A DNA stretch of 64,000 bases, taken from Bretschneidera sinensis. Taxonomy: Eukaryota > Streptophyta > Magnoliopsida > Brassicales > Akaniaceae. The translations under genes and the position numbers were made by a program. The number at the start of each line of letters is the position of its first letter. Position 1 is the first letter of the stretch. This document shows positions 9,822-22,622 of the stretch, piece by piece. The stretch lies in NCBI GenBank assembly GCA_023935145.1, contig CM043700.1, forward strand, positions 104,088,400 through 104,152,399, given 5' to 3'. The notes below the pieces were generated by a model. It was not told the origin of the DNA. It saw nothing but the letters and a program-made list of their open reading frames with translations, and searched no databases.

Positions 9822-12800
9822 ATGTCTGGGATTTCTTCTGAGAACTTCGACATGGTCAAGTTCGACGGATCTGGAAATTTCGGATTATGGTAAAGAAGGG
9901 TCAAGGATTTGTTAGTGTAGCAGGGCATGGTGAAGGCGTTATACGAAAAGAAGCCGAAAGGTATGGACGACATAGATTGGAAGGAACTAGAAGCAAGGGT
10001 TGTGGCAACTATTAGGCTTTGTCTGGTTGATGACGTGATGTATCACGCCATGGATGAGGAATCAACGGTAGCAGTTTGGTTGAAACTGGAAAGTCGGTAT
10101 ATGTCCAAGTTGTTGACGAACAAAATCTATCTTAAGCAGAAACTGTATGGTCTTAAGATGTCAGAGGGCTCAGATCTGAACCAGCATATCAATGTGTTCA
10201 ACCATATTATCAGTGATTTAAAGCGAGTTGATGTGAAGTTCGAAGACCAAGACAAGGCGTTGATGTTACAGAATTCCCTACCAACTTCTCCTACATACAA
10301 AAATTTGGTTACAACTCTGATGTGGGGGAAAAAACACTCGAATTGGAGGAGATCACAGGTGCTCTATTGGGTTTTCATCAGAGGAAGAAAGCCAGTGATG
10401 AGAATTTACAAGGTGAAGGGCTTGTGGTGAGGGGTAACAAGGAACATGGGAGAAACGAGTCCCGAAGCGGATCGAGTAACAATAAATCTCGATCTAAATC
10501 TAAGAAGATGAAGGATATACAATGTTTTAAGTGCGAGAAAAGGGGGCACATAAAACAAGATTGTCTAGATTTAAGGAAGAGGAATACAGAGAATAAAGAG
10601 GGTCCATCAAAGTCTGCAAAATGTAGTGGAAGAAAAAGACTCAGAGAGCGGTGACGGGGATATGCTTTATGTTTCATCCATTTCAGATCATTTCACAGAT
10701 TCTTGGATTCTGGATTCAGCATGCTCATATCACATGACACCAAATAAAGAATGGTTTAACACCTACAGATTAGTAAATTTTGGTTCTGTTCTGATGGGTA
10801 ACGATGCATCATGCAAAGTTGTTGGAATAGGGAATATCAAAATTAAAATGTTTGATGGTGTTGTTAGAACGTTGTGTTATGTTAGACATATACCAGATTT
10901 AAGGAAGAATCTGATTTCATTGGGCACTTTAGATTATAATGGGTTTAGTTACAAGTCTATAAGTGGAGTAATGAAGGTGAGTAAAGGTGTCTTAACAGTG
11001 ATGAAGGGATAAAAACTAGCAAAAAATATTTATATACTGCTAGGTACTACAGTTGTAGGTGGAGTTGCAGCTGCATAGTCTTGAGTCAGATAGAATAGTC
11101 TTGTGGCATATGCGGCTAGGTCATATGAGTGAGCGTGGGATGATAGAGCTTCATAAGAGAAATCTATTGAATGGTGTCAAAACATGCAAGCTTGATTTCT
11201 GCAGGTATTGTGTTCTTGGGAAACAGAAAAGGATGTAGTTCAAGGCAGCCACACATAAGATAGGGAATTCTTGACTATGTTCATACAAATGTTTGGGGGC
11301 TATTAAGGGTAGCATCACAGGGAGGGCATACGTATTTCGTGAGTTTTATTGATGACTACTCAAGAAAGATTTGGGTGTACTTCATGCAGCATAAGTCAAA
11401 AATGTTTGCCAAGTTCAAGTTGTGGAAAGCTGAAGTAGAAAACCAGACAGGGAGGAAGATGAAATGCCTCAGGTCCGACAATGGTACTGAGTACACAGAT
11501 TCAAAGTTCACGGAGTTGTGTGAGCAACATGGAATTAAGATACACTTCACAATACACAAGACACCACAACAGAACGGTGTAGCAGAAAAGATGAACGGAA
11601 CAATAGCTGAAAGAGCTCGGTGTCTCAGGTTGAATGCAGGGCTTGCAAAGAACTTCTGGGCAGAAGCAATGAATATGGCATGTTTCTTGATTAACAGGTC
11701 AACTAGGGCAGCACTAGATGGGAAAATAGCCGAGGAGGTGTGGACAGGCAGCGCAGTAGACTACTTTGGTTTGAGAGTGTTTGGTTGTCCAGCCTACGTG
11801 CATGTTTCTAGTAAGGAAAGATCGAAGCTTTATGCGAAGTCTAGACAATGTATCTTTTTGGGGTATCAGAAAAGGGTGAAAGGCTTCAAGCTCTGGGATC
11901 CGAAGGCAAACAAGATGGTGATTAGTAGAGATGTAGTTTTTGATGAGAAAACCATGTTGCAACGTACTCAGGAAGAAAAGAAACAAATGCCAGAAAATTG
12001 CAGCAGAAATGAGCATGTGGTGCAGGTGGAGCTAGAGACCCATAGTAGAGAAGACAATGCTCAAAATGCAGGGATTTTTAGCTCAGGAGATCAGCAGCAT
12101 CACACTAAAGCTATAGACAAACCCAAACGCATTATCAGGTCACCCACCATGTATGGTTTTGAAGATTTGGTTTCTTATGCACTCAATACTAGTAGCGGGA
12201 ATTCTACTACTTTTCAGGAGGTAGTACACAGCCAAGAGAAGAGTAGATGGATGAGTGTTATGGTGGAGGAAATGGAGTCTCTGCATAAAAACCAGACATG
12301 AGAGTTGGTGGAGCTTCTAGAGAGGAAAAGAGCGATAGGATGCAAATGGGTGTATAAGAAGAAAGAAGCGGTATCAGATAAAGAGGTAGAAAAGTTCAAA
12401 GTTCAAGGCTCATCTTGTAGCAAAGGGTTACTCATAGAGGAAAGAGGTTGACTATGATGAGATCTTCTCCCCTGTGGTCAAACACACTTCCATCAAGGCA
12501 GTATTGGGTTTGGTAGCGCATTTTGATATGCAGTTGGAACAGATGGATATAAAGACAGCTTTTCTTCATGGTGATTTAGAGGAGCTGATTTACATGGTAC
12601 AGCTAGAAGGGTTCAGTTAGCCTGGACAAGAACACTTGGTCTGTAAATTAAGAAAATCACTTTATGGGCTAAAGTAGTCTCTGAGGCAGTGGTATAAGTG
12701 ATTTGACTCCTACATGATCCAGATTGACTACATGAGATGTGAGTATGATTGTAGTGTTTATGTGAAGAGCCTTGATGATGGTTTATTTATTTTTCTGTTA

Positions 12801-13735
12801 CTTTATGTGGATGATATGTTGATTGCTACGAAGAGTATGAGTGAGGTCAACAAGTTGAAGACTTTGTTGAGCAAAGAATTTGACATGAAGGATTTGGGTG
12901 CGGCCAAAAAGATTCTTGGGATGGAGATTCGCAAGGATAGAGCTTCCAAGAGATTATGGTTATCTCAGCATAGCTATATTAAGAGGGTGTTGTAGAGGTT
13001 CAGCATGGATAATGCAAAACCAGTGAGTATACCTTTGGTGAATCACTTTAGATTGTCTACCGCTCAGTGCCCGAAGACAGATGATGAAGTTTAAGACATG
13101 TTAAAGGTTCCATATTCCAGTGCAATGGGGTGTTCGATGTATGCTATGGTTTGTACAAGACCGGATTTGGCACAAGCTGTCAGTATGGTGAGCAAGTTTC
13201 GATCAAGTCCAGGACGACAACATTGGGACGTAGTCAAGTGGATTTTCAGATACTTGAGGGGTACTATAGACTATAGTACAATACTTGGCAGACAACAGGG
13301 TGATCCTTCAGTTATGGGATATGTGGTTGCAGATTATGTAGGGGATTTGGATGACGGGAGGTCTACCATAGGTTATGTATTCACTCTTGTGGGGGGGGGG
13401 GGAGGGGGCTATTTGTTGGAGGTCAATGGTTCAGTCTCTAGTTGAACTATATACTACTGAGTCAGAGTATATGGTAGTGGCTGAGACTGCCAAGGGAGTT
13501 TTGTGGCTTACAAGGTTAGGCAAGGAGCTGGGTATTCAGCAAGGTGGAGTTCAGTTGCATTGTGATAGTCAAATTTCCATTTATTTGGCAAAGAACCAGG
13601 TGTATCATGCGAGGACCAAGCACATAGATGTGAGGTTTCACAGGATCAGGAATTGGTTTCTTCTGGTGAACTATTGCTTGAGAAAGTTCACATTTCTGAG
13701 AATGCAGCAGACACGTTGACAAAGCCTATTACCAC
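9822..13735 (+). pseudogene. Copia gag-pol polyprotein, degenerate
   Basis: The ATG at 9822 opens a gag N-terminus, broken by in-frame stops within 35 codons and open again from 9927. A CCHC knuckle CFKCEKRGHIKQDC lies at about 10522-10563, after a frameshift. Next come the protease motif DSACSYHM (about 10712), GAG-pre-integrase LWHMRLGHM (about 11102), an integrase core with RSDNG and a following Glu (11339-11800), RT with YVDDM (about 12807), and RNase H (13098-13719) with a frameshift in the G12 run at 13391. TAG/TAA stops replace what are normally Gln or Trp codons at many points, a pattern expected from decay of methylated cytosines. No functional product is expected. Confidence 0.9.
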
Positions 13736-13854
13736 AAAATAAGTTCAAGCACTACTTGGACTTGATTAATGTCTCCAGATGCTAGATAGGACGCGTCCCA
13801 ACCTACTATCCCAGGTGGAGTTCTAAGTTATGTTTTTTTTTTTCTCTTAAGGGG

Positions 13855-14103
13855 TGGATATTTGCGAAGATGGAATTTATTGTTTTATAGGCAGTAGTAT
13901 TTGAAAATTTTCTAATACCTCTATATGGCTAGGGTTAGTATAAATACATATGATGTAACCCTACTTTGACATAGTGAAATTTAGCAACCACTCGCTCCCG
14001 TGGACATAAGCATACTGTCGAACCACGTTAAATCCGTGTGTTTACTTGCTTTCTCTCTCTTTGCTTTTCCATACTATTCATCATAATTGCTGCACATTTC
14101 ACA
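13855..14103 (+). repeat. 3' LTR of copia element
   Basis: It starts TGGATATTTGCG right after the purine tract and ends CACATTTCACA. It is about 50 bp shorter than the 5' LTR because of one internal deletion. Confidence 0.8.
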
Positions 14104-14282
14104 CCACCCAATCAAGGCTCGACACATGGCAACCTATAGGGACCCCAATGAATTCAGTCTAAAGTAGATTCAACTCGAACAGATTCCCAAACCACTTCTT
14201 TTACTCAAGTGGATCGACCCAAGCGGATTTTTTCCTTCGGTATACCCGACTCGATTCCACTTCCATTTAACGTCAACAAATT

Positions 14283-15690
14283 TGACAATAAAATTTTTCA
14301 AAAATGACAGGCCACGCTAAGGGGGCTAACAAAACAAAGAGACCAAAAAAAAAAAAAAAAGGAGGGAAGAATGATTGATGAAGGAGATGAAAAAAAAAAG
14401 AAGAAAAAATAAGGAGGATGACTGACGAAGGAGACGAAAGTCAAAAGAAAAGAAAAAATGAAGAGAATAATTGACGAAGGAGATGTAAGTCAAAAGAAAG
14501 AAGGCAAAAAAAATTAAAAGGTAATCTTTGGCTTATAAGAACCCTAAAACACCTTTTAAACCTTTTGATTATCCTTTCCTTCATTAGCCTTAGAAACCCT
14601 TAACCATGTTACAAACCTTGAGAAAGTCCTCTCAGATTGATGAAGACCGCTTAGCCTCACAAACTATTTTTGGGTGATGATGGAACTTAGCTTTTCCAAG
14701 CGAACATACCCTGTCTTGAAACCACTCAGGAAAGTTATCCCTCTGAAATAACTTCGCCAAGCCAACATTCATTCTTGCACTACTTGATTGAGTTTTCCAC
14801 TAAATCGTACTTTACATCCAAGCCAATCGATATGAAACCATCGAACTACGTATGGCTTGATCCCTCTTTCGGCACGTAGGCAACCACTTTGGTGCAGCCA
14901 CGATCTTGCAAAGGAACCTTAGTTCCCCTTTTATTCTCGTCAGAACCATGCAAATATATCATTAAGACCCGGTTCAATGACGATAAAATTTGACGTCAAT
15001 AAATTTGACGATAAAATTTTTCAAAAACGACAGGCCACACTAAGGGGGCTAACAAAACAAAAAGACAAAAAAAAGAAAAAAAGAAGAAAAGAGAAGAATG
15101 ATTGATGAAGGAGATGAAAAAAAGAAGAAAAAATAAGAAGGATGACTGATGAAGGAGACAAAAGTCAAAAGACAAGAAAAAATGAAGAGAATAATCGACG
15201 AAGGAGATGTAAGTCGAAAAAATGAAGGCAAAAAAAATTAAAAGGTAATCTTTGGCTTATAGGAACCCTAAAACACCTTTTAAGCCTTTTGATTATCCTT
15301 TCCTTCATTAGCCTTAGAAACCCTTAACCATGTTACAAACCTTGAGAAAGTCCTCTCAGATTGATGAAGACCGCTTAGCCTCACAAACTATTTTTGGGTG
15401 ATGATGGAACTTAGCTTTTCCAAGCGAACATGCCCTATCTTGAAACCACTCGTGAAAGTTATCCCTCTGAAATAACTTCGCCAAGCCAACACTCATTCTT
15501 GCACTACTTGATTGAGTTTTCCACTAAATCATACTTTACATCCAAGCCAATCGATATGAAACCATCGAACTACATATGGCTTGATCCTTTTTTCGATACG
15601 TAAGCAACCACTTTGGTGCAGCCACGATCTTGCAAAGGAACCTTAGTTCCCCTTTTGTTCTCATCAGAACCATGCAAATACATCATTAAG
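14283..15690. repeat. 723-bp tandem duplication (Tat-LTR-like sequence)
   Basis: GACAGGCCAC at 14306 recurs at 15029, and almost the entire intervening unit is repeated with roughly 96% identity by eye. The unit includes a purine-rich AGAAGAAAA tract, then TTATCCTTTCCTTCATTAGC, and ends near a CACGTAGGCAACCAC motif. That last motif resembles the end of some Tat/Ogre LTRs, so the unit may be a duplicated LTR piece; this origin is inference. No protein-coding frame is supported. Confidence 0.8.
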
Positions 15691-16460
15691 ACCTCAATGA
15701 ATTAAAAAAAAAAGAATTGTTTCAGTATCGAATCTAACAGAAACTTCTTTTTTGAAATTACTCAGGCCAATCATTCATTTTTTAGTGGATTTAATAATAC
15801 ATATAGCAGACAAAAAACACGAAAAATCATGGCATCGTTAAGTTTTTCTTTTGACTTGGTCCCGAGCTTAACAATGGGGGCAGATTTTGAGCTAGAACAG
15901 TGGGGGGCAAATTGGAACAAGTACATGGGTGTCAGGATCCCACTTTGCCAGTATAACCCTTAAGAAATTTCAATCGATCTTGATGACTTTGAGTGAGAAT
16001 ATCGCATTAATACCTAACCAAGAGAAATTGAGGAGCCAGATACTCTTCACATTTTCAATCTTGCATATCATTTGGGCGAGATAGCTTCCATCACCTTTTT
16101 GTTGAATAACAAAAAAGATTGTGGACAAGTTATGAAGTTTTGTTCTTAGATCTACTAGAGGATGTGTACTAAATAAAAGGAAAGATGAGTTTAAACACAA
16201 GCCCTGAGTCAAATATTTTTATCTCGACTCCATTAGGAGGAAAGATGGGTTTAAATACAAGTTTTTGGTCAAATAAAATAAGTTGCCAAAGAAAATGTCA
16301 CTAAGTGCATTGTTCTTCAAAAGTCATATCTTGTATGCATTGTTTTTCCAAACTCTAAAAAACATAATCCTAAATGCCATAACTCGGCTCACGCCCATTT
16401 TGTATTTTTTTTTCAATTTATTTTTTAACTAACAAGACTCTGCAGAATCACTTAAAATAT
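15691..16460. other. Retroelement-derived non-coding remnant
   Basis: No gene is seen. The stretch AACAATGGGGGCAGATTTTG (15870-15889) looks like a polypurine tract next to a gypsy 3' LTR, but no LTR pair could be found. The rest is AT-rich. Confidence 0.35.
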
Positions 16461-16462
16461 CC

Positions 16463-16725
16463 TTGTCAATAGGCAAATCAAAATTGTCTTTAGTAGGCAA
16501 AATCACAAACCTAAGTCCTCGTCAGCAAGCAAATCATCAAAAAGCCATCATAGTAGGAAAAATCACCAAAAAAGCCCTCACAATAGGAAAAATCACCTCA
16601 TCACGAGGCAAAATACCAAAAAGCCCTCACAACAGGCAAAATTACCGAAAAGCCCTTCACAGCAGGAAAAATCCCCAAAAATCCCTCATTAGCAGGCAAA
16701 TCACCAAAAAGTACTCACAGTAAGT
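16463..16725 (+). repeat. Minisatellite of about 28-31-bp units
   Basis: Roughly nine degenerate units carry the core AAAATCACCAAAAAGCCCTCA followed by a short RYAGG spacer. It stays open for 86 codons as a Lys/Ser-rich repeat, but this reads as a by-product of the repeat and not as a gene. Confidence 0.75.
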
Positions 16726-16726
16726 G

Positions 16727-17740
16727 AATTATGTCCAAACAGTACTATGCGATAGCAGCAGTATAGAATGGGGTGTCGATCCCACGAAGAGAACGTTCTA
16801 CAATCAAAGTCTCAGTAAAAAAATAATGGAAACAAAATTAAAAATTAATATTAAGAAAATGTTGAGAATTAAATGAAACAATTGAATTAAGTGAAAGAAA
16901 ATCAATAATGAGCCACACAGGGGTCAAAGAATCCCTCCTAAATTTCACAGCTTCAACTTGTATCAATTCAGTAATTATAACTCAACTACGTATTTCACAT
17001 CCCAAATACATAATCGGAAAATAATAATGAAAGCACCAAAAATATTCTTTTGTAAATTATTATAAGAAATCCCCTTCTTGTTTTTACAAGTAATGCAACG
17101 GTCAATCATATATGATATCCTAAATCAAAGATATATCCGGAGACAATAGCGCAGTAAAGGACCAGCATACATAATTAATATACCGAAATCAATTGCATCC
17201 TAAATTCCACACATAAGAGAAGCCTGACTGAACTTATATGAAGAAAAAAAAACAACAATCATCGGAGTTAAATAAAATCTATGGAAGAAGAAAATATAAT
17301 TGTCTGTCACACAAAAACATCAACTTCAATATTAAATAAAGGGAACAGCTCAAAATAATCATTCAATGTTAAAAACACAAATACTGAATTAAATACAAGC
17401 CAAACCCACTATGTTTAGGAGTTCATCTTTTCGCCTTGGTTGAAAATTAGCCTAGTCGATAATACATAATCACAACAGCTCTCTAGAAATTCAGTGTGTA
17501 TCTCTTCAGCCCCATGTTCTCTGAGTCTAAAATCCTATATATAGTTGTATGGAGACGGCTTTATAGACAAAAAAGTCGCCCTAGGGTTTCTGTTCAGGCC
17601 GTGTGCTTTTGCTGCTGTCCAAGCTCGGTTCTGCTACTGTCCAGGCCGTGCATTTGCTGCTGTCCAGGCCTGATTTCTGTTGTCCAGAGCTGGTCCGGTT
17701 GTGCTGTTGTCCAGGCCATGCAAATCCCAAAAAAATCGAA
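16727..17740. repeat. Unclassified repeat family, copy 1
   Basis: It begins TTATGTCCAAAC..TATGCGATAG and contains GGGGTGTCGATCCCAC (about 16769-16784), then about 900 bp of AT-rich sequence and a final GC-richer end. The same start, the GGGGTGTC box and the same order of parts occur at 59986-61510. No protein frame is supported. It is bounded on the right by the chromovirus fragment. Confidence 0.55.
17600..17725. repeat. CTGTCCAGGCC short repeats
   Basis: Five or six irregular copies of TGCTGTCCAGGCC or close variants occur within 125 bp (for example 17612, 17636, 17660, 17708). They lie at the right end of the unclassified repeat. Confidence 0.6.
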
Positions 17741-17744
17741 ATTT

Positions 17745-20700
17745 AATAGCTCCTCACTTCTGCCATGCTTTGTATGTGGTGATGGAGGACATATTAGTGT
17801 AGATTTTCTAGTGGGAAAATCTGTTGAGATAAGTGTTGGAGGTGTTGGGAGAAAAAAAGTGGAAAAATATGGTAGATCAAAGAGTATGTGGGGCAAAGGC
17901 AGATGACCAGTAGTTGAGAGGGGAGTGGTAGTCAGTTACAGCCTAGAGACAGCAGAATCTATGCATTGACCCAACATGATGCATATACCACTCCTGATAT
18001 TATTGTGGGCATGGTATCTATTCTTGATAAACCTACTAGATTATTGATTGACCCTAGTGCAACCCATTCTTTTGCATCCAGTGTTTATATGAAATATATT
18101 GATGCTTGTGTTAATACTTTGATGTATGCCTTTATTGTTAAGGTTCCTACTGGGGATAAGGTTATTATCAGGACTATTTATCGGGGTTGTGTGATTAGTA
18201 CGGCTGATAGAGAATTTGAAGTTGATTTGTTGTCTTTAGATATGACAAATTTTGATTTAATTTTGGAGATGAATTGGTTATCTGCATATGATGTTTGAGT
18301 AGATTTTTTTAGGAAAAATGTGGTGTTCAGGATACTAGGACATGAGGAGTTTAATTTTCAGGAAGAACATAAGATACTTTCCAACTGTCTTATTTCTACC
18401 CTGACTACTAGTAGATGGCTGAGGAAGGGTTGTGAGGGGTGTTTGGCGCATATGGTGGATTCTAGAAACGAGAGTAAGAAGTTAGAAGAAATCTTAATAG
18501 TGAAAGATTTTTATGATGTGTTCCTTGAGGAGTTTTCTGGTTTGCCTCATAGCAGGGAGATTGAGTTTTCTATTGAGGTGATTCCAGGATCAGCTCCCAT
18601 ATCTATAGCACCTTATAAAATAGCACCAGCTGAGTTGAGAGAATTGAAAGTTCAGCTTTAGAAGTTGCTAGATAAACAATTTATTTAACCTAGTATGTCG
18701 CCTTGGGGAGCCCCTATGTTGTTTGTGAAGAAGAATAATGGAACAATAAGGTTGTGTATTGATTATAGAAAGTTGAATAAGATCACCATAAAAAATAAAT
18801 ATCATTTGCCCAAGATAGATGATTTATTTGAGAAGTTGTAGGGGGCTAGGGTGTTTTCTAAGATAGACTTGAGATCATGTTATCATCAATTGAGGATAAA
18901 ATAGGAGGGTGTGCCTAAGACTGCTTTTAGGACACGTTATGGCCATCATGAGTTCCTTGTGATGCCATTCGGGTTGACTAATACTCCTGCAACATTTATG
19001 GATCTAATTAATCGAGTGTTTAAACTATTCTTGGATAGATTTATGATTGTATTTATTGATGATATCCTGATATATTCCAATAATGAAGAGGAGCATGTGA
19101 GACATTTAGAGATAGTGTTGGAAATTCTGAGGAGAGAGAAATTGTATGCAAAGTTCTTTAAGTGTGAGTTTTGGCTGAATGAAATATCTTTCTTGGGGTA
19201 TGTTGTGTTAGTAGATGATATAGCACTTGACCCATAGAAAATGGAGGCAGTGTTGAATTGGGAAATACCAGCTAGTGTGACTGAAATTGGAAGCTTTTTG
19301 GGGTTGGCTGGTAATTATAGAAGGTTTATTTAGATTTTTTCTAGTATTGCTATACCATTGACTAGACTGACCAGGAAGGAAGTGAAGTTTAAGTGGTCAG
19401 AAGAATCTGAGAAGAGTTTTCAATTATTGAAAGAGAAGTTGATTATTGCTCCGGTATTAGTGTTTCCTTCTGGTGTGAAGGATTTGTGGTATATAGTAAT
19501 GCGTCGCATCAGGGGTTGGGATGTGTGTTGATGCAACATGGGAGAGTTATAGCCTATGCTTCTAGGCAATTGAAGAACCATGAGAGAAATTACTCGACCC
19601 ATGATTTAGAATTGGCTGTCATAGTTTTTGCTTTGAAGATTTGGAGATATCATCTGTATGAAGCCACTTGTGAAATTTTTACTGATCATAAAAGTTTGAT
19701 GCATTTACTTACCCAGAGAGAGTTGAATTTGAGGCAGAGGATGTGGATGGAGTTTATCAGTGAATATGACTGTAGAATTCACTATCATCTATGGAAGACT
19801 AATGTAGTAGCTGATGCATTTAGTAGAAAGTCTATATAGAGATTAGCTACTATTGGGAGTCATGATATTAGCTTGATGGTAGAATTGAGAGAAATGAAAA
19901 TACAGTTGAGTACCAGCGATAGAGGAGTATTGATGGCAAATATGGTGGTGCAATCTTCTATTATTGACTGCTTGTTACAGATGCAGATTAGCGATGAAGG
20001 GATAGAGAAGATCAAACATGAAATATTGAGTGGGAAACCGACTGAGTTCAGAATTAGAGAAGATGGTATGGTGGTATTGGGACATAGAGTTTGTGTTCCC
20101 AATGATGTTGAGATGAGAAATGAGATACTAAGATAAGCTCATGATTCTATGTATTTTATGCACCCGGGTAATAATAAGATATATATATATATAAGGGGGT
20201 TAAAACAAAATTAATGGTGGTCAAGGATGAAGAGGGATGTAGCTGAGTATATTCTAGATGTTTGATTTGTCAATAGGTGAAATCTAATAATAGACTTCCA
20301 GAAGGTTTATTACAGCCTCTTCCAGTACCTGAATGGCCATAGGAGAATGTTAGTATGGATTTTGTTTTTGGTTTTCCTCGTACCCAGAGAGGTCATGATG
20401 TTGTATAGGTTATAGTGGATAGACTTTCTAAGTCTTCACATTTCCTTCTTATTAAAACTACCTAGAGTCTTGAAAAGTTGGCTGAGTGGTATGTTGCGGA
20501 GATTGTGAGATTACATGGAGTACCTTTGAACATTGTATCAGATAAAGATTCTAGATTTTGGAGGGGTTTTCAGAAAGCTATGGGTACACAGTTGCAGTTT
20601 AGTACAACTTTTCATCCTCAAATTGATGGGCAGACAGAGACGATCATCAGAATACTTGAGGATATGCTGAGGGCAAGTGTATTGAGTTTTTCAATGAGCT

Positions 20701-21419
20701 GGGATGCTTATTTACCTTTGATCGAGTTTGCATAAATTAATCAGTATCAATGTAGTATTGGGATGACATCATTTGAGTCTTTATATGGTAGAAGGTGCAG
20801 AACTCCAGTATGTTGGGAAGAAGTTGGAGAAAGAAAGATATTTGGTCCAGAAATGATAGATTTGACTATTGAGATGATCAAACTGGTTAGAGAGAACCGT
20901 AGAGCAGCACAAAACATGTAGAAAGGATATGCTGATAATAGAAGACGACCTCTTGAGTTTCAAGTGGGTGATTGGGTGTATTTGAAGATATCTCCATGGA
21001 ATGGTGTATTAAGACTTAAAAAGAAATGGAAGTTGAGTCCGAGATTTGTAGGGCCCTATGAGGTGATTGAAAGAGTTGGACCAGTAGCATATAGATTGGA
21101 TTTGCCTTCGGAGTTAAAACAATTGCACAATGTGATTCATGTTTCACTTTTGAGAAAGTGTTTACATGATGAATCCCATAGTATCCTGAGTCAAGCTGTA
21201 GAACTTTAGGAAGATTTAACATTTATGCCAGTACTAGTTAGAATTTTAGACATAAAGAAACAAGTCTTGCATAATAAAGTTATTCATTTAGTTCAAGTGT
21301 TATGGCAGAACAAAAATGTTGAAGAAATTACTTGGGAGTATGAGGCAAGAATGATGAAAAAGTACCCCCAGCTTTTTCATGAGTTAGGTAAGGAAATTTC
21401 GGGGATAGAATTTTTATAG
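17745..21419 (+). pseudogene. Chromovirus gag-pol remnant
   Basis: A zinc knuckle CFVCGDGGHISVDF (17767-17808) has Phe in place of the last Cys. The protease region reads IDPSATHSF, with Ala where the family has Gly. The RT is split by TAG stops (18660, 18840, 18901) and carries the catalytic FIDDIL at about 19056. RNase H (19486-19839) keeps TDHKSL and ADAFSRKS. Integrase includes the SDKDSRFW Asp motif (about 20538) and IDGQTE for the Glu. A chromodomain follows at 21225-21419 (VLVRILDIKKQVL to ITWEYE). In the family the chromodomain binds histone marks and steers integration to heterochromatin. Stops and frameshifts exclude a working polyprotein. Confidence 0.85.
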
Positions 21420-21430
21420 GTGGGTAGAAT

Positions 21431-22568
21431 TGTAATATTCTTGTTCATAAAATAAGGGTAAAGAAGTAATTTTATATATCTTATATTGAATTAAATAATC
21501 TATAGATAAAAGATTTAGTATTTATTTAAAAGATAATATTGAAAGTTTATGATTAGGTATTGGTGATCAGCAATCCCAAGAAATTGCTGAAAGGTGTATA
21601 AAAGGAATGAAGGTGATCCACGTGTAGCTTTAAGCTGTACGCGGTGAGTTAGATTTACTTTTAGTAATCGAGACCAATATGAATTTATGATATTTGAATA
21701 AATTGTTGAATTATAATGATTGGATGATGTATTTTCTTTTACGTATGATAATTGATTGATTAAGGATTAAATAATATGTTGAAAGTTAATTATATAAGAA
21801 TTTATATTTTAAAAAAGACCAGATTAATGAAAAATATGCTGAAAAGATATATGAAATTTTTTTAAAAAAATATGATTGAAAAACTGATATGTTATATGAG
21901 GAGACAATTTAATAAATATGATAATTTAAATTCATGCATTATATTTGTTTTAAATATTTATTATTAATGACTGATATGCTAAAAAATTAGTCTTGATTAT
22001 TAAATGATTGATAGATAGATGAGTCTCATAATGAAACAATTTTGATGATAAAAAAATAGAAATGATAATATAATAAAGAATTATATGATCGATTGGTTGT
22101 ATGATGTGAACCTTATGATGATATTAAATTGAAAATATTAAATGGATATATATATATATATATATATATATTTTAAAGAGAATAACATGATAATTTATTT
22201 ATTAAGAGATTGATAAATGATTGAATTAGTATGTGAAAAGGGATAGATAATTAATTATGTTGATTTAACAATGATTGAATATAATTGGAAGTATACAAAT
22301 CGAGCACTCCTAGTAAATTTAGTTTACTGAGCTTGTGAAGCTCACTCCTAATTATTAAATAATTTGAGGTAGTGGGCAAGAGCGATAAATTTGTAAGTTG
22401 AGATTTAGAATGAGTTATTATCTGTAAGTTTTGTGATCCACATCTTCAGACTAACGGAAGAAGAAGAAATTTTTTTGTAGATATTCATGCATCTTTAATA
22501 TGGTATGTTGTATATATTTTTTCAGATAAGATATTGATAATGTAAATCCATTGTTGAGGGATAAGGTT

Positions 22569-22622
<54 letters not shown>

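Larger units (their letters stand above)
9485..14103 (+). mobile_element. Complete but decayed Ty1/copia retrotransposon (Tork/Tnt1-like)
   Basis: LTRs of about 0.3 kb flank a copia-order polyprotein: gag, CCHC knuckle, protease, GAG-pre-integrase, integrase, RT, RNase H. A tRNA-Met primer site (TGGTATTAGAGCTCAG) follows the 5' LTR and a purine tract (AAGGGG) precedes the 3' LTR. Stops and frameshifts interrupt every domain, so it is non-autonomous. Tork/Tnt1-type lineage is inferred from the GAG-pre-integrase and protease motifs. Confidence 0.9.
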
